A stretch of DNA of 64,000 nucleotides from Streptomyces sp. NBC_00376 (GCF_036077095.1 NZ_CP107961.1:558001-622000), one strand, 5' to 3'; counted from the stretch's first letter, positions 42,294-52,402 are shown. The notes: generated by a model from the letters alone, not told the origin. Made by a program: numbers and translations.

Positions 42294-42501
42294 ACCGACA
42301 GGTTAACGGCCTGAAACGCTGCAACGGTCCCATGCGCCTCGGCCTGGCACTCGGTGAAGGCGGAGGATCCGGTCACGGTCCTGTCTCTGGAGCCCGAGCT
42401 GTACGCGTGTACTGGCGTTACTCCGCTTCACGGGAACAGAAGCAGGAACAGGACGGGATGCGTGACGTGGGAGGGTAACGGCCTGGTGCGGTCGCGGGCT
42501 G

Positions 42502-42999
42502 TCACAGCAGGGGAGCCAGCCACCCTTCCAGAGCGGCTTCCCGGCGACGTGAGCGCAGGACCTCGGTTGGTCGGTTCTCCGCCCACCACTGTGTCAGGGT
42601 CGAAGGTGAGGCGCTGCCCCGCACGAAGTGGGAGAGCAGACCGAGCGAGAGGTCGACTTCCCGCTGCGTGTACGCGGTGTCCGCGGCGGAGAGGACCAGC
42701 GTCTCGACGCGCTGGTCCTGGGCATGCACAACTACCGTCATCTGCGGCGGACTGCCCGGAACCCAGGCGTCGAGGGCCGCCGCGGCAACCGTCGTCACCC
42801 GGGTCGCCCATCGGACGGCAGCCGAGCGCACCGGTACGTCGAGGACCTGGAGATCCGTCACATCCTCCCAGCCCCAGACATGTTGTTCAGGGCCGGTGAC
42901 TGACAGCTCGGTAGGGGAGAGGAACACCCCAGAGCCCTCCTCGGCCGGAGGCGCACCCAGACACACTCTGCTCTCTTCTATCCAGAACAGGCCGATCAC
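42502..42999 (-). CDS. Conserved hypothetical Streptomyces protein
   Basis: About 165 residues. VIGLFWIEESRVCLGAPPAEEGSGVFLSPTEL, then WEDVTDLQVLDVPVRSA, PPQMTVVVHAQDQRVETLVLSAADTAYTQREVDLS (in parts) and LTQWWAENRPTEVLRSRRREAALEGWLAP. This pattern is common in Streptomyces hypothetical proteins, and the middle looks like a PH-like beta barrel; function unknown. GTG 42999 fits the family start; the frame is open to ATG 43047. Confidence 0.65.
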   Translation of the reverse strand: MIGLFWIEESRVCLGAPPAEEGSGVFLSPTELSVTGPEQHVWGWEDVTDLQVLDVPVRSAAVRWATRVTTVAAAALDAWVPGSPPQMTVVVHAQDQRVETLVLSAADTAYTQREVDLSLGLLSHFVRGSASPSTLTQWWAENRPTEVLRSRRREAALEGWLAPLL

Positions 43000-43377
43000 A
43001 CATCCCGGCCGGCCGGGACCGCCATTCTGGGGCGATGAGGTTCCCAATTTTCAGCTCCACTCCTCGATCACGAACATGGAAGCGTCCGTCCCCTGATTCC
43101 TGGACCTTGCATCTTTCGCACCCTGCTGCGATCCAGGACGCACCGGATATGCGCCCATTACCGGCAGACGACTCGAAGGTGCGATCGACTCGAAAATCAG
43201 GGTGCTTCCCGCTCTTGTTGACGGGCACCTGATCATGCCAGGGCGGACTCCGCACGGTGGCCCTTCCGGCCACGTAGGGATGTGCTTTCCGCGTCCGAAA
43301 ACTGGCCACCGTGGTCAAAGACGCGGCTGGGTCGCGGTTCGAAGCAGGCCCCGTACCTTTGCGGCCACGTTTGAGCC

Positions 43378-43491
43378 ATGGAGGCTGTGGAGCGTCTGTG
43401 TAAACGCCGCACCGAACTCCACGACGCCTTCGCCTCCCTCGCATGCTGCCTCATCTGCTGGCGACGGCTTCGGAAGCCCAAGAACGACTGA
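43378..43491 (+). pseudogene. C-terminal relic of an IS5-family transposase
   Basis: 37 codons, VERLCKRRTELHDAFASLACCLICWRRLRKPKND, matching the last helix of IS5-family (IS427-type) transposases (ERR-x-ELH..LACxIICxRRLR). An upstream stretch near 43310 (VVKDAAGSRFEAGPV) in another frame may be more of the same gene. The rest of 43000-43377 holds no recognisable gene. Confidence 0.55.
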
Positions 43492-43578
43492 CCAGTGTCA
43501 GGGCAGGCCAGGGCCCCAGCGGGGCTGCTTCACAACGTTGGTACTCTCCGCATCTACGGCGAGGCGGGGGAGATAATC

Positions 43579-43965
43579 GTGGGAACAGAGCCGTCGAGCC
43601 CTCCGAGCCGCTGGTTCAGAGAAACTGGCTTTGGTGTCCTCTTCGGTGGGCTGACCGCGGTGGTGACCATTGCTGCAATTGGGAGGGCATGGGCTGCTTG
43701 TGACATCGGCAGCAACGCAGCAGCCAACGCCATGGCTTTGCTGTTTCTTGCGCCTCTAATATGGATCGCCGCTGCGGTTCCGTGGGTGATCCTGATCAGA
43801 ACCCTCGGAAGACGTCATCGGAGGACAGCCCTGGCTGCAGGGATCATCTTCACCCTGTGGTTCACCTGGTTCCTTGTCACATGGCTCGGTATGCCGGACT
43901 CCTACCCCGCCCCGTTGTGCCCGGGCAACATCCCACCCTGGTGGCCAAGCTTCATCCCGGCATGA
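43579..43965 (+). CDS. Small membrane protein, unknown
   Basis: 128 residues, three hydrophobic segments (FGVLFGGLTAVVTIAAIG, AMALLFLAPLIWIAAAVPWVILI, LAAGIIFTLWFTWFLVTWLG). GTG 43579 is preferred (GGGGGAG 5 bases upstream) over the frame's first ATG at 43495. No family recognised; no operon partner. Confidence 0.6.
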   Translation: MGTEPSSPPSRWFRETGFGVLFGGLTAVVTIAAIGRAWAACDIGSNAAANAMALLFLAPLIWIAAAVPWVILIRTLGRRHRRTALAAGIIFTLWFTWFLVTWLGMPDSYPAPLCPGNIPPWWPSFIPA

Positions 43966-44399
43966 CTCCGGCGAAGCCTGTGAACGACCTTGGCACCGGC
44001 GGCGGCAACCTACTCAATAGCATCCCCGAGCAGCCGCTGCACGCCAGCAAGATCGGGTTATGAGTTCTATGGAGCCCTGGCGAAGGTTCTCTCAGCGGGG
44101 CGGGCGCACGACACCGAAACGATCGAGCACCTGGCGGATCCTCGTGTCCGGAGTGGGAGTTGGCTCCCGAAGGGTTCCGAGGTAGGCGAGGCGGTAGCTG
44201 AGCGGGAAGGGTCGGAGGGTGAGCGGGGACCGAGCACGCCTGCGCAGGAGCTGCTGAAGTTCAGCACGCCCCGGGGGTCCTGCGTTGCTGGCGCGGTTCG
44301 TGAAGTTGCAGGTGATCGAGCCGGAGAACACGTTCTGGCGGCGTGGTATCCAGGCATGCGTTCGGTACGTGGACGCGCGACCCCTGGCAGGTTGTGGCC

Positions 44400-44963
44400 C
44401 AGGCCGGCCAGGCCAGGATTCCGATGCGTTCCAGAGCACGGCATACGGTGGGGCGGCCCACGGAGAACACCTTCATCAGTTCGGCGATCGTGTAGTCGCC
44501 GGTGGCGTGCATGCGGACGGGTTCGGCCTGCTGGCGTGCTGACAGCTTGGGCTGGCGCCCCTTGAGTTTGCCGCGGGCGCGGGCGGCGGCCATGCCCTCG
44601 CGGGTGCGGATTCCCAGCAGGTCGGCCTCGAACTGGGCGAAGACGACCGGCATGTTGAAGAGCATCTGACATCGGGTTGGCCGGGTCGTAGACGCTGCCG
44701 CCCAGGGAGAGGCGGACGCCGCGGGCGAGCTCGGGCACGACCAGGATGTCGCCGACTCGGACGGCGGCCAGGGCCTGATCGAGGCCAGGCCGGGCGAGAC
44801 TGGTGCCGGTGAGTCCCTTGTCGAGGTAGATCCGGTCATCCGGAACACCGAGCGCGTTGAGGGTCTCGCGTTGGGCGGTGAGGTCTTGTTCGACGGTCGA
44901 GCACCTGGCGTAGCCGATGAATTCCCCCGCCGGGCGAGCGTACCGTTTGTACCCCCCCTTCAC
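44400..44963 (-). pseudogene. Serine resolvase/invertase, frameshifted and internally deleted
   Basis: The N-terminal frame from GTG 44963 has FIGYARCSTVEQDLTAQRE (catalytic Ser in YARCST), LDKGLTGTSLARPGLDQAL, VPELARGVRLSLGGSVYDPANPM. The usual DRLARSxxD segment is missing between VVPEL and ARGVRLSL (about 20 residues lost). After PANPM (about 44670) the frame shifts and continues MLFNMPVVFAQFEADLLGIRTREGMAAARARGKLKGRQPKLS and a C-terminal HTH (YTIAELMKVFSVGRPTVCRALE). Dead gene. Coordinates of the far end are approximate. Confidence 0.75.
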
Positions 44964-45098
44964 CGGACAATTGCGCGGACCACGTACACGAAACGGCAAG
45001 CGCGCAGCCCGAGCGGATCGCGAAGCTCGGCCTCGGTCGTCCCGGTGAGGGATCCGCTTACGGACACAGGAAGAGGCTGTGGTCAGTACCCTGACGCG

Positions 45099-45695
45099 GT
45101 GAACACCAGCACTGTCTTGTCCAAGGCCATGAGCAGCACCGTCGACCCGCCTCTGCTCCCTCTGACGGGCCGTGTCGCAGAGCTTCTGTCAGAGCTGGGA
45201 AGTCCGCCACGGCTGGCAGCTCACCTGCGTGCCGTCCATGACGTCGCACACCAGTTGGTCGACTGGGTGGAACAGCGCTACCCCGCTGTTGTCTTCGACC
45301 GCGAGGCAGTGCTCTTCGGGGCGGCCACGCACGACGTAGGAAAGACAGTGCACATCACCGAGCTCTCCGGGCCCGGATCGGCGCACGAGGAAGCCGGGCA
45401 GGCTCTTCTGCTCCGCCACGGCATCAGCCCGGAACTGGCGCGCTTCGCCGCGACTCACGCGTCGTGGACGGACGTACGGGTCGGCCTGGACGACCTGCTG
45501 GTCAGCCTCGCTGACAAGATCTGGAAGAACAAGCGTGCTTCCGACCTGGAGGATCTCGTCGTGGCTCGGCTGGCCGAAGCAACTGGCCGGGCGGCCTGGG
45601 AGGAGTTCATCGCGCTTGACGGGGTTCTCGCCGACATCGGCGACGCAGCAGACGAGCGCCTGGCGTTCCAGGCATCCTTCCCGATCCACCACTGA
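45099..45695 (+). CDS. HD-domain protein (putative phosphohydrolase)
   Basis: About 198 residues. HD-superfamily metal ligands are visible: LRAVHDVAHQLVDWV, LFGAATHDVGKTVHI (HD), SGPGSAHEEAG, ARFAATHASW and LLVSLADKIWKNKR (terminal Asp). Members hydrolyse phosphomonoesters or nucleotides; substrate unknown. Start is GTG 45099 or ATG 45129; neither has a strong ribosome site. Not in an operon. Confidence 0.8.
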   Translation: MNTSTVLSKAMSSTVDPPLLPLTGRVAELLSELGSPPRLAAHLRAVHDVAHQLVDWVEQRYPAVVFDREAVLFGAATHDVGKTVHITELSGPGSAHEEAGQALLLRHGISPELARFAATHASWTDVRVGLDDLLVSLADKIWKNKRASDLEDLVVARLAEATGRAAWEEFIALDGVLADIGDAADERLAFQASFPIHH

Positions 45696-46103
45696 GGGCT
45701 CGGGCCCGCTGGGCCGTTTCAGCCGGCCGACTTCCGTGGCCCGGATGACACCGGGTCAGATGTCAAGGAGGTCGGGGATCTGCGTCAGCTCGCTGTCGTC
45801 GGCTCCGTGCAGGTGGCCGCTGCCGCGGCGGCCGCGGCCCGGGCCTGGTCGGACAGCGTCGGCCCACCTGCGGCCAGTAGTCGCTCCAGGCCGCCGTCCC
45901 CAGCACGAGGGTCCCGGAGGGTGCGGTGAAGGTGCCCGAGGTCGACTTGGGCCTCAACCGTCTACTGAGCGGAGGAACGGCGTCGAGGGCCGCGTTTGTC
46001 CGCTGGTTCGGGCAGCAGTTGCGGATCTTGAGGCCCGTGAACGTTCACGAGAAATAGCAGCGCGAGCGACGGGCGGTGCGTCGCTCGTCGTGCCCGCGGG
46101 GTG
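45696..46103. other. 400-base stretch with no convincing gene
   Basis: Contains a 43-codon plus frame ending at 46058 (VKVPEVDLGLNRLLSGG...AAFVRWFGQQLRILRPVNVHEK) that could be a gene remnant. No RNA gene or hairpin recognised. Confidence 0.3.
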
Positions 46104-46249
46104 TCACTGCCCGGCGCGTGGCCGGGTGAGTCCGGCTCCGACCCTGGTCAGCATCTGGCCGAGGAGGTGGAGGGACCGTGCCCGTGTCGGCACCCCGCGC
46201 GCTGTTCCCGTCCAGCAGGCGTCAGTGAGCTTCTCTGTCACCGCAAGGA

Positions 46250-46838
46250 TCTGGTCGTCGTCCTGGGACGAACCGCACGTAGCTGGTGCGTGAAGGTCTG
46301 CAGGCGCGGTGCCAGTGCGGGCAGGGTACGGTCCGTTGGGAAGACGACGGCAAGGCCGGCGAGTGCGAGGCGAACCGCAAAACATTCGGCCGACCAGCGG
46401 GTCAGTAGATCTGGAGTGCGGACCTGGACCGCGTTGCGGGCCGGGCCTCGCTGTCGGGATCGGCATGTTGCGGGGTGGCAGGCCAGGTCTCGGCGAGGTG
46501 GCGTTCGGCGACAGTGGCAGCCCTGAACAGCAGGTCGACAGCTTGGAACCGGTTTCGGGCGAGAATCCGGTCGTCAACGGCGAGGGCCGCGACCAGGGCG
46601 AGGCCGTCAGCGGTGCGGGCCGGCAGGTGTTCTGGTGGAGGATCTCGTTATAGAAGTCGCCGAGGAAGCTCCGGTCGTCCCAGTAGGGGGCGACCTCGGC
46701 GTCGAACAGCATCGCCGCCTGGGGTGGCCTGGGGCCCTGCAGGCGGTCGGCGATGACGTCCTGGAAGAGCTGCCGGATCGGCGGACCGGAAGCGATCGCG
46801 TTGTTCCGGGTCTGTTCGGGTCCGACGTGTGTATCCAT
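46250..46838 (-). pseudogene. Decayed hypothetical gene with at least two frameshifts
   Basis: Coding-like sequence moves through three frames: MDTHVGPEQTRNNAIASGPPIRQLFQDVIADRLQGP..DRSFLGDFYNEILHQ (from 46838), then ARTADGLALVAALAVDDRILARNRFQAVDLLFRAATVAERHLAE, then DLLTRWSAECFAVRLALAGLAVVFPT..LAPRLQTFTHQLRAV. Read together they make a helical protein of about 190 residues. Family not recognised. Confidence 0.5.
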
Positions 46839-47033
46839 GGCCGGAGCAGCCTACTGGAGCATCTCGGACCGACGGCCGTCGCCTGGGCGGGAGTTGACAG
46901 TCGTCGGCCCGGAGTCCGCGGCGGTCAGCCGGCCTTGGCAGGCGCTTCGGTCCGCGCGCGGTGCGCCTGGCCGACTCCCGGGAGTGCTGCTCCTGGCGCG
47001 ATTCGGTGAGGCGCCGGCCGAGGCCATGCGAGC

Positions 47034-48494
47034 TCAGCCACTCCAGCGCCAGTAGAGTTCGGGCCGGGGCTGCGTGCCGCAGTCGGAGAGCTCGAGCTCG
47101 GGGTTCTGCCGGTCGCGGTCGTTCCAGCGGGCGGGGAGTTCGCGGTCGTCCTGGAACAGACAGCGGTGGTCACTGCTGACGATCCGCCAGGCGTGACGTT
47201 TCCAGGTCGAGCTCTGCCACGGCTCACGGGTCCATCGCTGGCTCCCGCGACCGTCCTCGCACCGCTCAAGTCCGACGGCCGATGAGTTCGCGGCCAGACA
47301 CGAGTCGCGGTCGAGCCGTGGCCTGATCGTCCCGTCCTTCCTCATGTCCCACTTCTGCGCGGCTGATCCGTCACAGCCGCGGATGTCGGCCGTACCGGCG
47401 TTCGACGGCCCGGTGGTGGCGTGGAGGCACTGTGACGGTCCCCTTCCGGTGAAGTACGTCGTCCGGCCGATGTCCCCGAGGATCTCCCCGGCGCGCGGGG
47501 ACCGGGGGGTCTGCTGGTACTGCCGCTGGATCCACAGACTCCAGTCCTTCTGGAGCGGGCCTTTGTAGGCGGTGACGTTCGCGCACGTCCCGGTGGCCCG
47601 GCACTTCCGGCTGGCGAGATACCAGCGCGCCACCTCGTCCTTCTCGGCCGAGGCCCCGGGGGTCAGGTTCGGTGCGAGCGGCGACATGGTGTAGCCGAGG
47701 TAGGCCGACACGGGAACCCCGAGCGCGTAGCCCACCCTGCGGAAGTACCGGGCGCCGACGCCGTGGTCGGCGTGGTCGACACCGCCGCCGAGGCCGAAGG
47801 CGAACGAGGCGTTGTCGTGATCCATCGTCAGGATGCGCTCTGCCCGGCTCAGCCGGACCAGTGCGGACACCACCGCGAGCAGCCGGTCCTCCGTGTAACT
47901 CGCGGTGCTCTGGAACGGCTCGATGCTCTTCTTGTCCCGGTCGAACAGTCTGAGCAGGCTGTTCGCCTCCTGGCCGTGCGGCAGTCCGTCATGGAGGTCC
48001 AGGAACGTCAGCCGCACATCGGTGTCCCTGGCGTCGTCCGCGAGCTGGTAGGACCTGACCCGGACACCGTCCGCCTGCACATCCGACCGTTCCCAGCGGT
48101 TGGTCGCCTCCGCCATCTCCGCGTAGGCCGCCCGCACCCCGTACTCCCTGCGGTCCACGTACTCCAACGCCTCGACCCGGTTCTTCTTGGCATCGTCGCC
48201 GGCGGTCAGATACACCGTGTCGACCGGGCACCCGGCGCGGATGGTCTGCCTGATCTCCGGGTTCAAAAAGGCCAGGTCGTCATCAGGATGCGCCACGCCG
48301 ACCAGGGTGCGACGGCACTGCCGCGGATCCTTCGCGTGCGCGGCCGGACGGGACGCCCCGGCCGTCGTGCCCGCCCCGGGAGCCGAATCGGGCACAGCCG
48401 AGCAAGCGGGCCCCAGCAGGGCGCAACCGACCAGCGCCACCGCGGTCGTCGGCGTACGAAAGGACCAGCCAGGGTGACGCTTTCTCCAGCCCAC
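47034..48494 (-). CDS. Secreted PIG-L-type deacetylase with ricin-like domain
   Basis: 486 residues. The lipoprotein-like signal ends VALVGCALLGPACSAVPD. The PIG-L/LmbE domain has VGVAHPDDDLAFLNPEI (AHPDDD zinc motif) and GGGVDHADHGVGARYFRR (second zinc ligand). The C-terminal third is a beta-trefoil: GPSQCLHATTG, DIRGCDGSAAQKWDM, DSCLAANSSAVGLERC, CLFQDDRELP (ricin B repeats). It probably removes N-acetyl groups from a glycan outside the cell while the lectin domain anchors it. Single gene. Confidence 0.87.
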   Translation of the reverse strand: MGWRKRHPGWSFRTPTTAVALVGCALLGPACSAVPDSAPGAGTTAGASRPAAHAKDPRQCRRTLVGVAHPDDDLAFLNPEIRQTIRAGCPVDTVYLTAGDDAKKNRVEALEYVDRREYGVRAAYAEMAEATNRWERSDVQADGVRVRSYQLADDARDTDVRLTFLDLHDGLPHGQEANSLLRLFDRDKKSIEPFQSTASYTEDRLLAVVSALVRLSRAERILTMDHDNASFAFGLGGGVDHADHGVGARYFRRVGYALGVPVSAYLGYTMSPLAPNLTPGASAEKDEVARWYLASRKCRATGTCANVTAYKGPLQKDWSLWIQRQYQQTPRSPRAGEILGDIGRTTYFTGRGPSQCLHATTGPSNAGTADIRGCDGSAAQKWDMRKDGTIRPRLDRDSCLAANSSAVGLERCEDGRGSQRWTREPWQSSTWKRHAWRIVSSDHRCLFQDDRELPARWNDRDRQNPELELSDCGTQPRPELYWRWSG

Positions 48495-48930
48495 CGAGGG
48501 CTCCTCTTCCCGCTGCAGCCCCCCTCACGGAGCATCGTCCAGCGGACGAAACGGAAGCAACCGACACACCGACGAGCAGCCAGCAGAATTGCGCCGGAAC
48601 CCGGATACCGCCTTCCTCCACTGCCTTCCTGGCCTGGTGCCCCCGCAATCGGCGCCTGGCCTTTGGAGTCGGCACGACTTCTCCCTGTCGAACCTAAGGC
48701 GCTGTCCGTTCGGCTGGCACTCGATCGCCGTCCACCGCTCCGGGGCGTCCCCGACGCCGGTCAGCGCGGAGCCGAAGACCAGACCGAAGACGCCCAGACA
48801 GCTGTGCAGCTCGGCCTCGATGGGGGCCGGGGCAGCGATGGGGTGTGGATCAGGTCGTCCCAGTTCCCGCGAAGGCGGCGGCCACGATCGCGAAGGCGTG
48901 CGTGTCCTCAAGGACGGTGGCGGTCTCGCT
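48495..48930. other. 430-base stretch without a convincing gene
   Basis: The minus frame ending at 48525 reads PIEAELHSCLGVFGLVFGSALTGVGDAPERWTAIECQPNGQR..., which may be the tail of a gene cut by the adjacent IS3 left end at 48931; family not recognised. Confidence 0.3.
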
Positions 48931-48948
48931 TGAGGTGCCCCCGGTGGT

Positions 48949-49320
48949 GTGGACACTCTGACAATGGATCTTGTGGATCCGAGGAAGGGTGTCCTGGTGG
49001 GACGGCAATCTCCGTATCCGGCGGAGTTCAGGAATGACGCGGTCGCGCTGTACCGGTCGGCGGGTGGGAAGCGTACGTATGCGGCGGTCGCGGCGGATGT
49101 CGGGGTGACCGGCGAGACGCTGCGGAGCTGGGTGCGCCAGGCCGACGAGCACGCAGGCCGGGATCACGGCCGCGAGGACCAGACCGCGCAGGGCCAGGAT
49201 GAGGAGCTGGCCCGGCTTCGCGCGGAGAACGGCCGGCTGCGCAAAGCGGAGAAGGAGTGGGAGCTCGAGCGGGAGATCCTGCGCCGGGCGGCGGCCTATT
49301 TCGCGAAGGAGATGAAGTGA
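48949..49320 (+). CDS. IS3 transposase OrfA (third IS3)
   Basis: 123 residues, HTH (YPAEFRNDAVALYRSAGGKRTYAAVAADVGVTGETLRSWVR) and coiled coil (LARLRAENGRLRKAEKEWELEREILRRAAAYF). ATG 48949 or 48964. Its stop overlaps the orfB GTG (GTGA), so orfB is probably expressed by coupling. Confidence 0.85.
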   Translation: MDTLTMDLVDPRKGVLVGRQSPYPAEFRNDAVALYRSAGGKRTYAAVAADVGVTGETLRSWVRQADEHAGRDHGREDQTAQGQDEELARLRAENGRLRKAEKEWELEREILRRAAAYFAKEMK

Positions 49321-50216
49321 AGACCCGCCGCTGGGACTTCGTCTCCGCCCACGCCTCATCCTTCGGCGTCCAGCGGATATGTCGGGTTCTTCAGATCTCG
49401 CGCTCGGGCTACTACCGGTGGATCACCGGCGCGAAGGCCCGCGCGGGGCGGCAGGCTGCCGAGGACGCCCTGGTCGCGGAGATCCGCGAGGTCCACACCG
49501 CGCACAAGGGCACCTACGGGGTCCGCCGCGTCCACGCCGAACTGCGCGGCTTCGGGCACACCGTCAACCGCAAGCGTGTCGAGCGCCTGATGCGCCAGCA
49601 CCGGCTTGAGGGCCGGCACCTGCGGCGGCGCAAGCGCACCACGATCGCCGACCGGCTCGCACCACCGGCCCCGGACCTAGTCCAGCGCGACTTCTCTGCC
49701 GGGCAGTTGGACGAGAAGTGGTGCGGCGACATCACATACGTGCAGGTCGGTGGCGCGTGGATGTATCTCGCCTGTGTCCTGGACATCTGTTCACGCCGGG
49801 TGCTCGGCTACTCGATGGCCTCGCACATGCGCGCCGAGCTGGTCATCGACGCGCTGAAGATGGCGGTCACGGCGCGCGGCGGCAACGTCGCCGGAGTGAT
49901 CTTCCACGCGGACAGGGGCGCCCAGTACACGTCGGCTGCGTTCGCGCAGGTCTGCGATGGTTTCGGGATCCGCAGGAGCATGGGCCGGGTCGGTTCGAGC
50001 TACGACAACGCCCTCGCCGAGTCGTTCTGGCAGGGACTCAAGAGGGAGACGGTGCGCCAGAGGCTGTTCTCCACGATGCGTCAGGCGAGGCTGGAAGTCT
50101 TCCAGTGGCTCACCTACTACAACGCCCGCAGGCGCCACAGCGCCCTCAACTACCTCTCACCAGCCGAGTTCGAACAGCAGCATCTGCGAGCAGCTAAACT
50201 CTCAATTGCGGCATGA
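49317..50216 (+). CDS. IS3 transposase OrfB (third IS3)
   Basis: 299 residues from GTG 49317. HTH_21-like N terminus (SFGVQRICRVLQISRSGYYRW), then DDE core: D in KWCGDITYVQ, D in FHADRGAQYTS, E in DNALAESFWQGLKRE. Intact. Confidence 0.9.
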   Translation: MKTRRWDFVSAHASSFGVQRICRVLQISRSGYYRWITGAKARAGRQAAEDALVAEIREVHTAHKGTYGVRRVHAELRGFGHTVNRKRVERLMRQHRLEGRHLRRRKRTTIADRLAPPAPDLVQRDFSAGQLDEKWCGDITYVQVGGAWMYLACVLDICSRRVLGYSMASHMRAELVIDALKMAVTARGGNVAGVIFHADRGAQYTSAAFAQVCDGFGIRRSMGRVGSSYDNALAESFWQGLKRETVRQRLFSTMRQARLEVFQWLTYYNARRRHSALNYLSPAEFEQQHLRAAKLSIAA

Positions 50217-50270
50217 GCCCCTGTGTCCACACTCCGGGGGACACCTCACTCGATCCGGGCCACCTACTTC

Positions 50271-50780
50271 TCATGCACGGGGTTCCGGCGGGTGCCGCGT
50301 CAGGGAGATGGTGGCCCAGATCGTCCGGGACCCGTCGCGTTCCACGTGTGTGCCAAGTGCTCGGGTGCAGTTGGCGACGATCCCCAGGCCACGGCCGAAA
50401 CCGGAGTTGCTGTGCCAGTGTTTGACGGTCCGTTCCGTACCCTGGTCGCGCATCTGGATGCGCAGGTGACCTCTGTTCTGCTGCAGGTCGGTGGTGATGA
50501 TGCTGCTGTTGGTATGGAGAATGGCGTTCGTGGCGAGTTCCGTGGTGATCAGCAAGGTCGTGTGCCGGACGCCTTCGTCGGTCAAATGTTGCTGATCGAG
50601 CCATAAACGGGTCAGGTATCGGCAAACAGGGACGGCTCGGTCCACTGCCGGGAGGTGCAGGGTGGTGGAACGCGATCGGAGCCAGCCGGCGGCCAGTACA
50701 TTCGCCACCGGCGTATCAGGCCATCGTTCGACTTCTTGCGGGGTGAGCGCGATACACGCATATGCGCGGGTTGTCGACAT
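50271..50780 (-). CDS. ATP-binding anti-sigma/histidine-kinase-like regulatory protein
   Basis: 169 residues from MSTTRAYACIAL. HATPase_c_2 fold: TLLITTELATNAILHTNSS (N box), LRIQMRDQG (G1), GFGRGLGIVANCT (G2). Known: Streptomyces has dozens of such small proteins acting as anti-sigma factors or serine kinases. The ATG is fixed by AGGAG 5 bases upstream; the frame opens at 50834. No sigma factor or antagonist is next to it. Confidence 0.85.
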   Translation of the reverse strand: MSTTRAYACIALTPQEVERWPDTPVANVLAAGWLRSRSTTLHLPAVDRAVPVCRYLTRLWLDQQHLTDEGVRHTTLLITTELATNAILHTNSSIITTDLQQNRGHLRIQMRDQGTERTVKHWHSNSGFGRGLGIVANCTRALGTHVERDGSRTIWATISLTRHPPEPRA

Positions 50781-51994
50781 GACTCTCCTGGTGCTCGTGA
50801 GAGGCGCAGGCGGCAGAAGGTTCTGGTGTCCCAAAGCGGCGCGTGGTGGCGCCGCCAGCGTGTCGGGGGTGTCCCTTCACGCGTGTGAGAAGAAGGAGCA
50901 CGGCACTGTGCATTCATGGGGCCTGTATATAGGGGACGGCGGTGGACACGAAGACGGAAGGGCGCATACGGGGCGCCGGTTCTGTTGTCCGCACGCTCCT
51001 TTCGCTCGGCGGCGTGATGAGCCTTTGTGCAGGGGCGTCCCGGGCTCCTGGACGGATGCTCTGGCGCGGACCCGGGCCAAATACGGCGACAACCGCCGTG
51101 CCAATGCGGGACGGCGGTCTGTCGGGCTGGTCTGGGCCGGCGGCGACGTGGCCTTGCCGCGACGCGCTCGACCGGGTGCTGGATCCTGAACGTCAGCCGA
51201 CGCCGGGTGGCGCCGGCTGACGCGTCCAATACCTCTCACGGGGCGCCCATAGCGGTAACCAACCGTTCAGCGGCTGGCGCGAATCAGACACTTGATCGGT
51301 TGGATAGCCACTTCCCCGGAGAGGTCGGGCGGCCAACCGTTGGACACAACCGTTATGCGTCGGGTCTGCATATGACGGCAATAGGTGCCAGCGGGACAGT
51401 ACCCGAATGGCCTAATGCGATGCGATTAAATTTATGGATTCTGTCTAGTTTAGAAATGGACGAATGGGCGGGGTGGGTGTTTCGGCCGTCGGCCACGTGG
51501 CGGATTTCTGGCGCCTTAAGTCCCGGTTTCTCATTGCTGCCGGGTCCGCAACCGTGAACATCTGGTATCTGACAGGGTTCCTCTGGCGGGGTTGCCGCAA
51601 AGTGCCGAATCGTTATTTCGGCGGGGTTATGCGGCTTTGTTGTGGCCTGAATTCTGCGGAGGCAGGAAAGGGGGTGTGCACACTGTTACGACAGTGAATG
51701 TTGTTGCGTTTGATTTCCGCTTTGCACGGTACTCCAATCGGGTGATTGGTGGCTTCCTCTCTTGAGGTGTCACTAATTCGTCCCGCTTACTGGATTGGAA
51801 CCGGCGGGTCGCCCATCCCTTCCCGGGGACGTGGCTGCTACCCGTTCCGGTCCTCGCTCCCGTCACATTGAAGTGTGCGGCGGCCAGACGGTGTTCTTGC
51901 TCGCAGAACAGACCGTCCCTTTGGGAAGAGAAGGGCCCCGCTCAGCCGACGTCGCTGCCAATGAGCGCGTACGTCATTTGTAGGGAGTGCCAGT
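50781..51994. other. 1.2-kb gene-poor region
   Basis: Frames on the plus strand (50942-51220, 51027-51557) lack coding character. From about 51390 to 51780 base composition is clearly more AT-rich than the neighbours (e.g. TGCGATTAAATTTATGG near 51420). No RNA gene, repeat or hairpin was recognised. It may hold the promoter and leader of the 51995 gene. Confidence 0.35.
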
Positions 51995-52402
51995 ATGTTC
52001 CGTTCCCGTATTGCCACCGTCACTGTCGCCGCCGCTCTGGCGGCGGGCGCCGTAGTGGGCTTCGCCCCCCTGGCCGCAGCGGCTCCCGCCGCTGTGGCCG
52101 CTTCCGCGTGTGTCAGCGACCTGCAGGCCGCGCAGGCGTCCAACAGCGCCGCCATTGCCGCCGACCAGACCAACGACACCAAGGCCGCCTTCTCCAGCAA
52201 CCTGAGCACCTCCACCTCGCTCGTCTCCGCGCTCGGCGACTGCGCCGGGCAGCTGCCGGTGGTGGGGGCTAATGTCCTCATGGCTTCCGCGACCAACGCG
52301 GCCGCCAGCGTGTACAACCTGCTCGGGGCCGCCAGTTCGGCTCTGAGCTCCGAGCAGGCGACCGCTTCGTCGATCAGCCAGGCGCTGGCCAGCGCGACCT
52401 GA
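51995..52402 (+). CDS. Small secreted Ala/Ser-rich protein
   Basis: 135 residues. Signal peptide MFRSRIATVTVAAALAAGAVVGFAPLAAAAPA (in parts). The mature part is a helical, low-complexity Ala/Ser/Thr protein with two cysteines (ASACVSDLQAAQASN; LGDCAGQLPVVGANV), perhaps one disulfide. No family recognised; superficially like other short exported Streptomyces proteins. ATG 51995 with AGGGAG 7 bases upstream. Followed by a strong terminator. Confidence 0.75.
   Translation: MFRSRIATVTVAAALAAGAVVGFAPLAAAAPAAVAASACVSDLQAAQASNSAAIAADQTNDTKAAFSSNLSTSTSLVSALGDCAGQLPVVGANVLMASATNAAASVYNLLGAASSALSSEQATASSISQALASAT

Larger units (their letters stand above)
48931..50248 (+). mobile_element. IS3-family element (third)
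   Basis: About 1318 bp. Ends are inverted repeats beginning TGAGGTG then CCCCCGG and GTGTGGACAC (left 48931 onward; inverse ending 50248), with one indel. Target duplication not evident. Confidence 0.87.
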
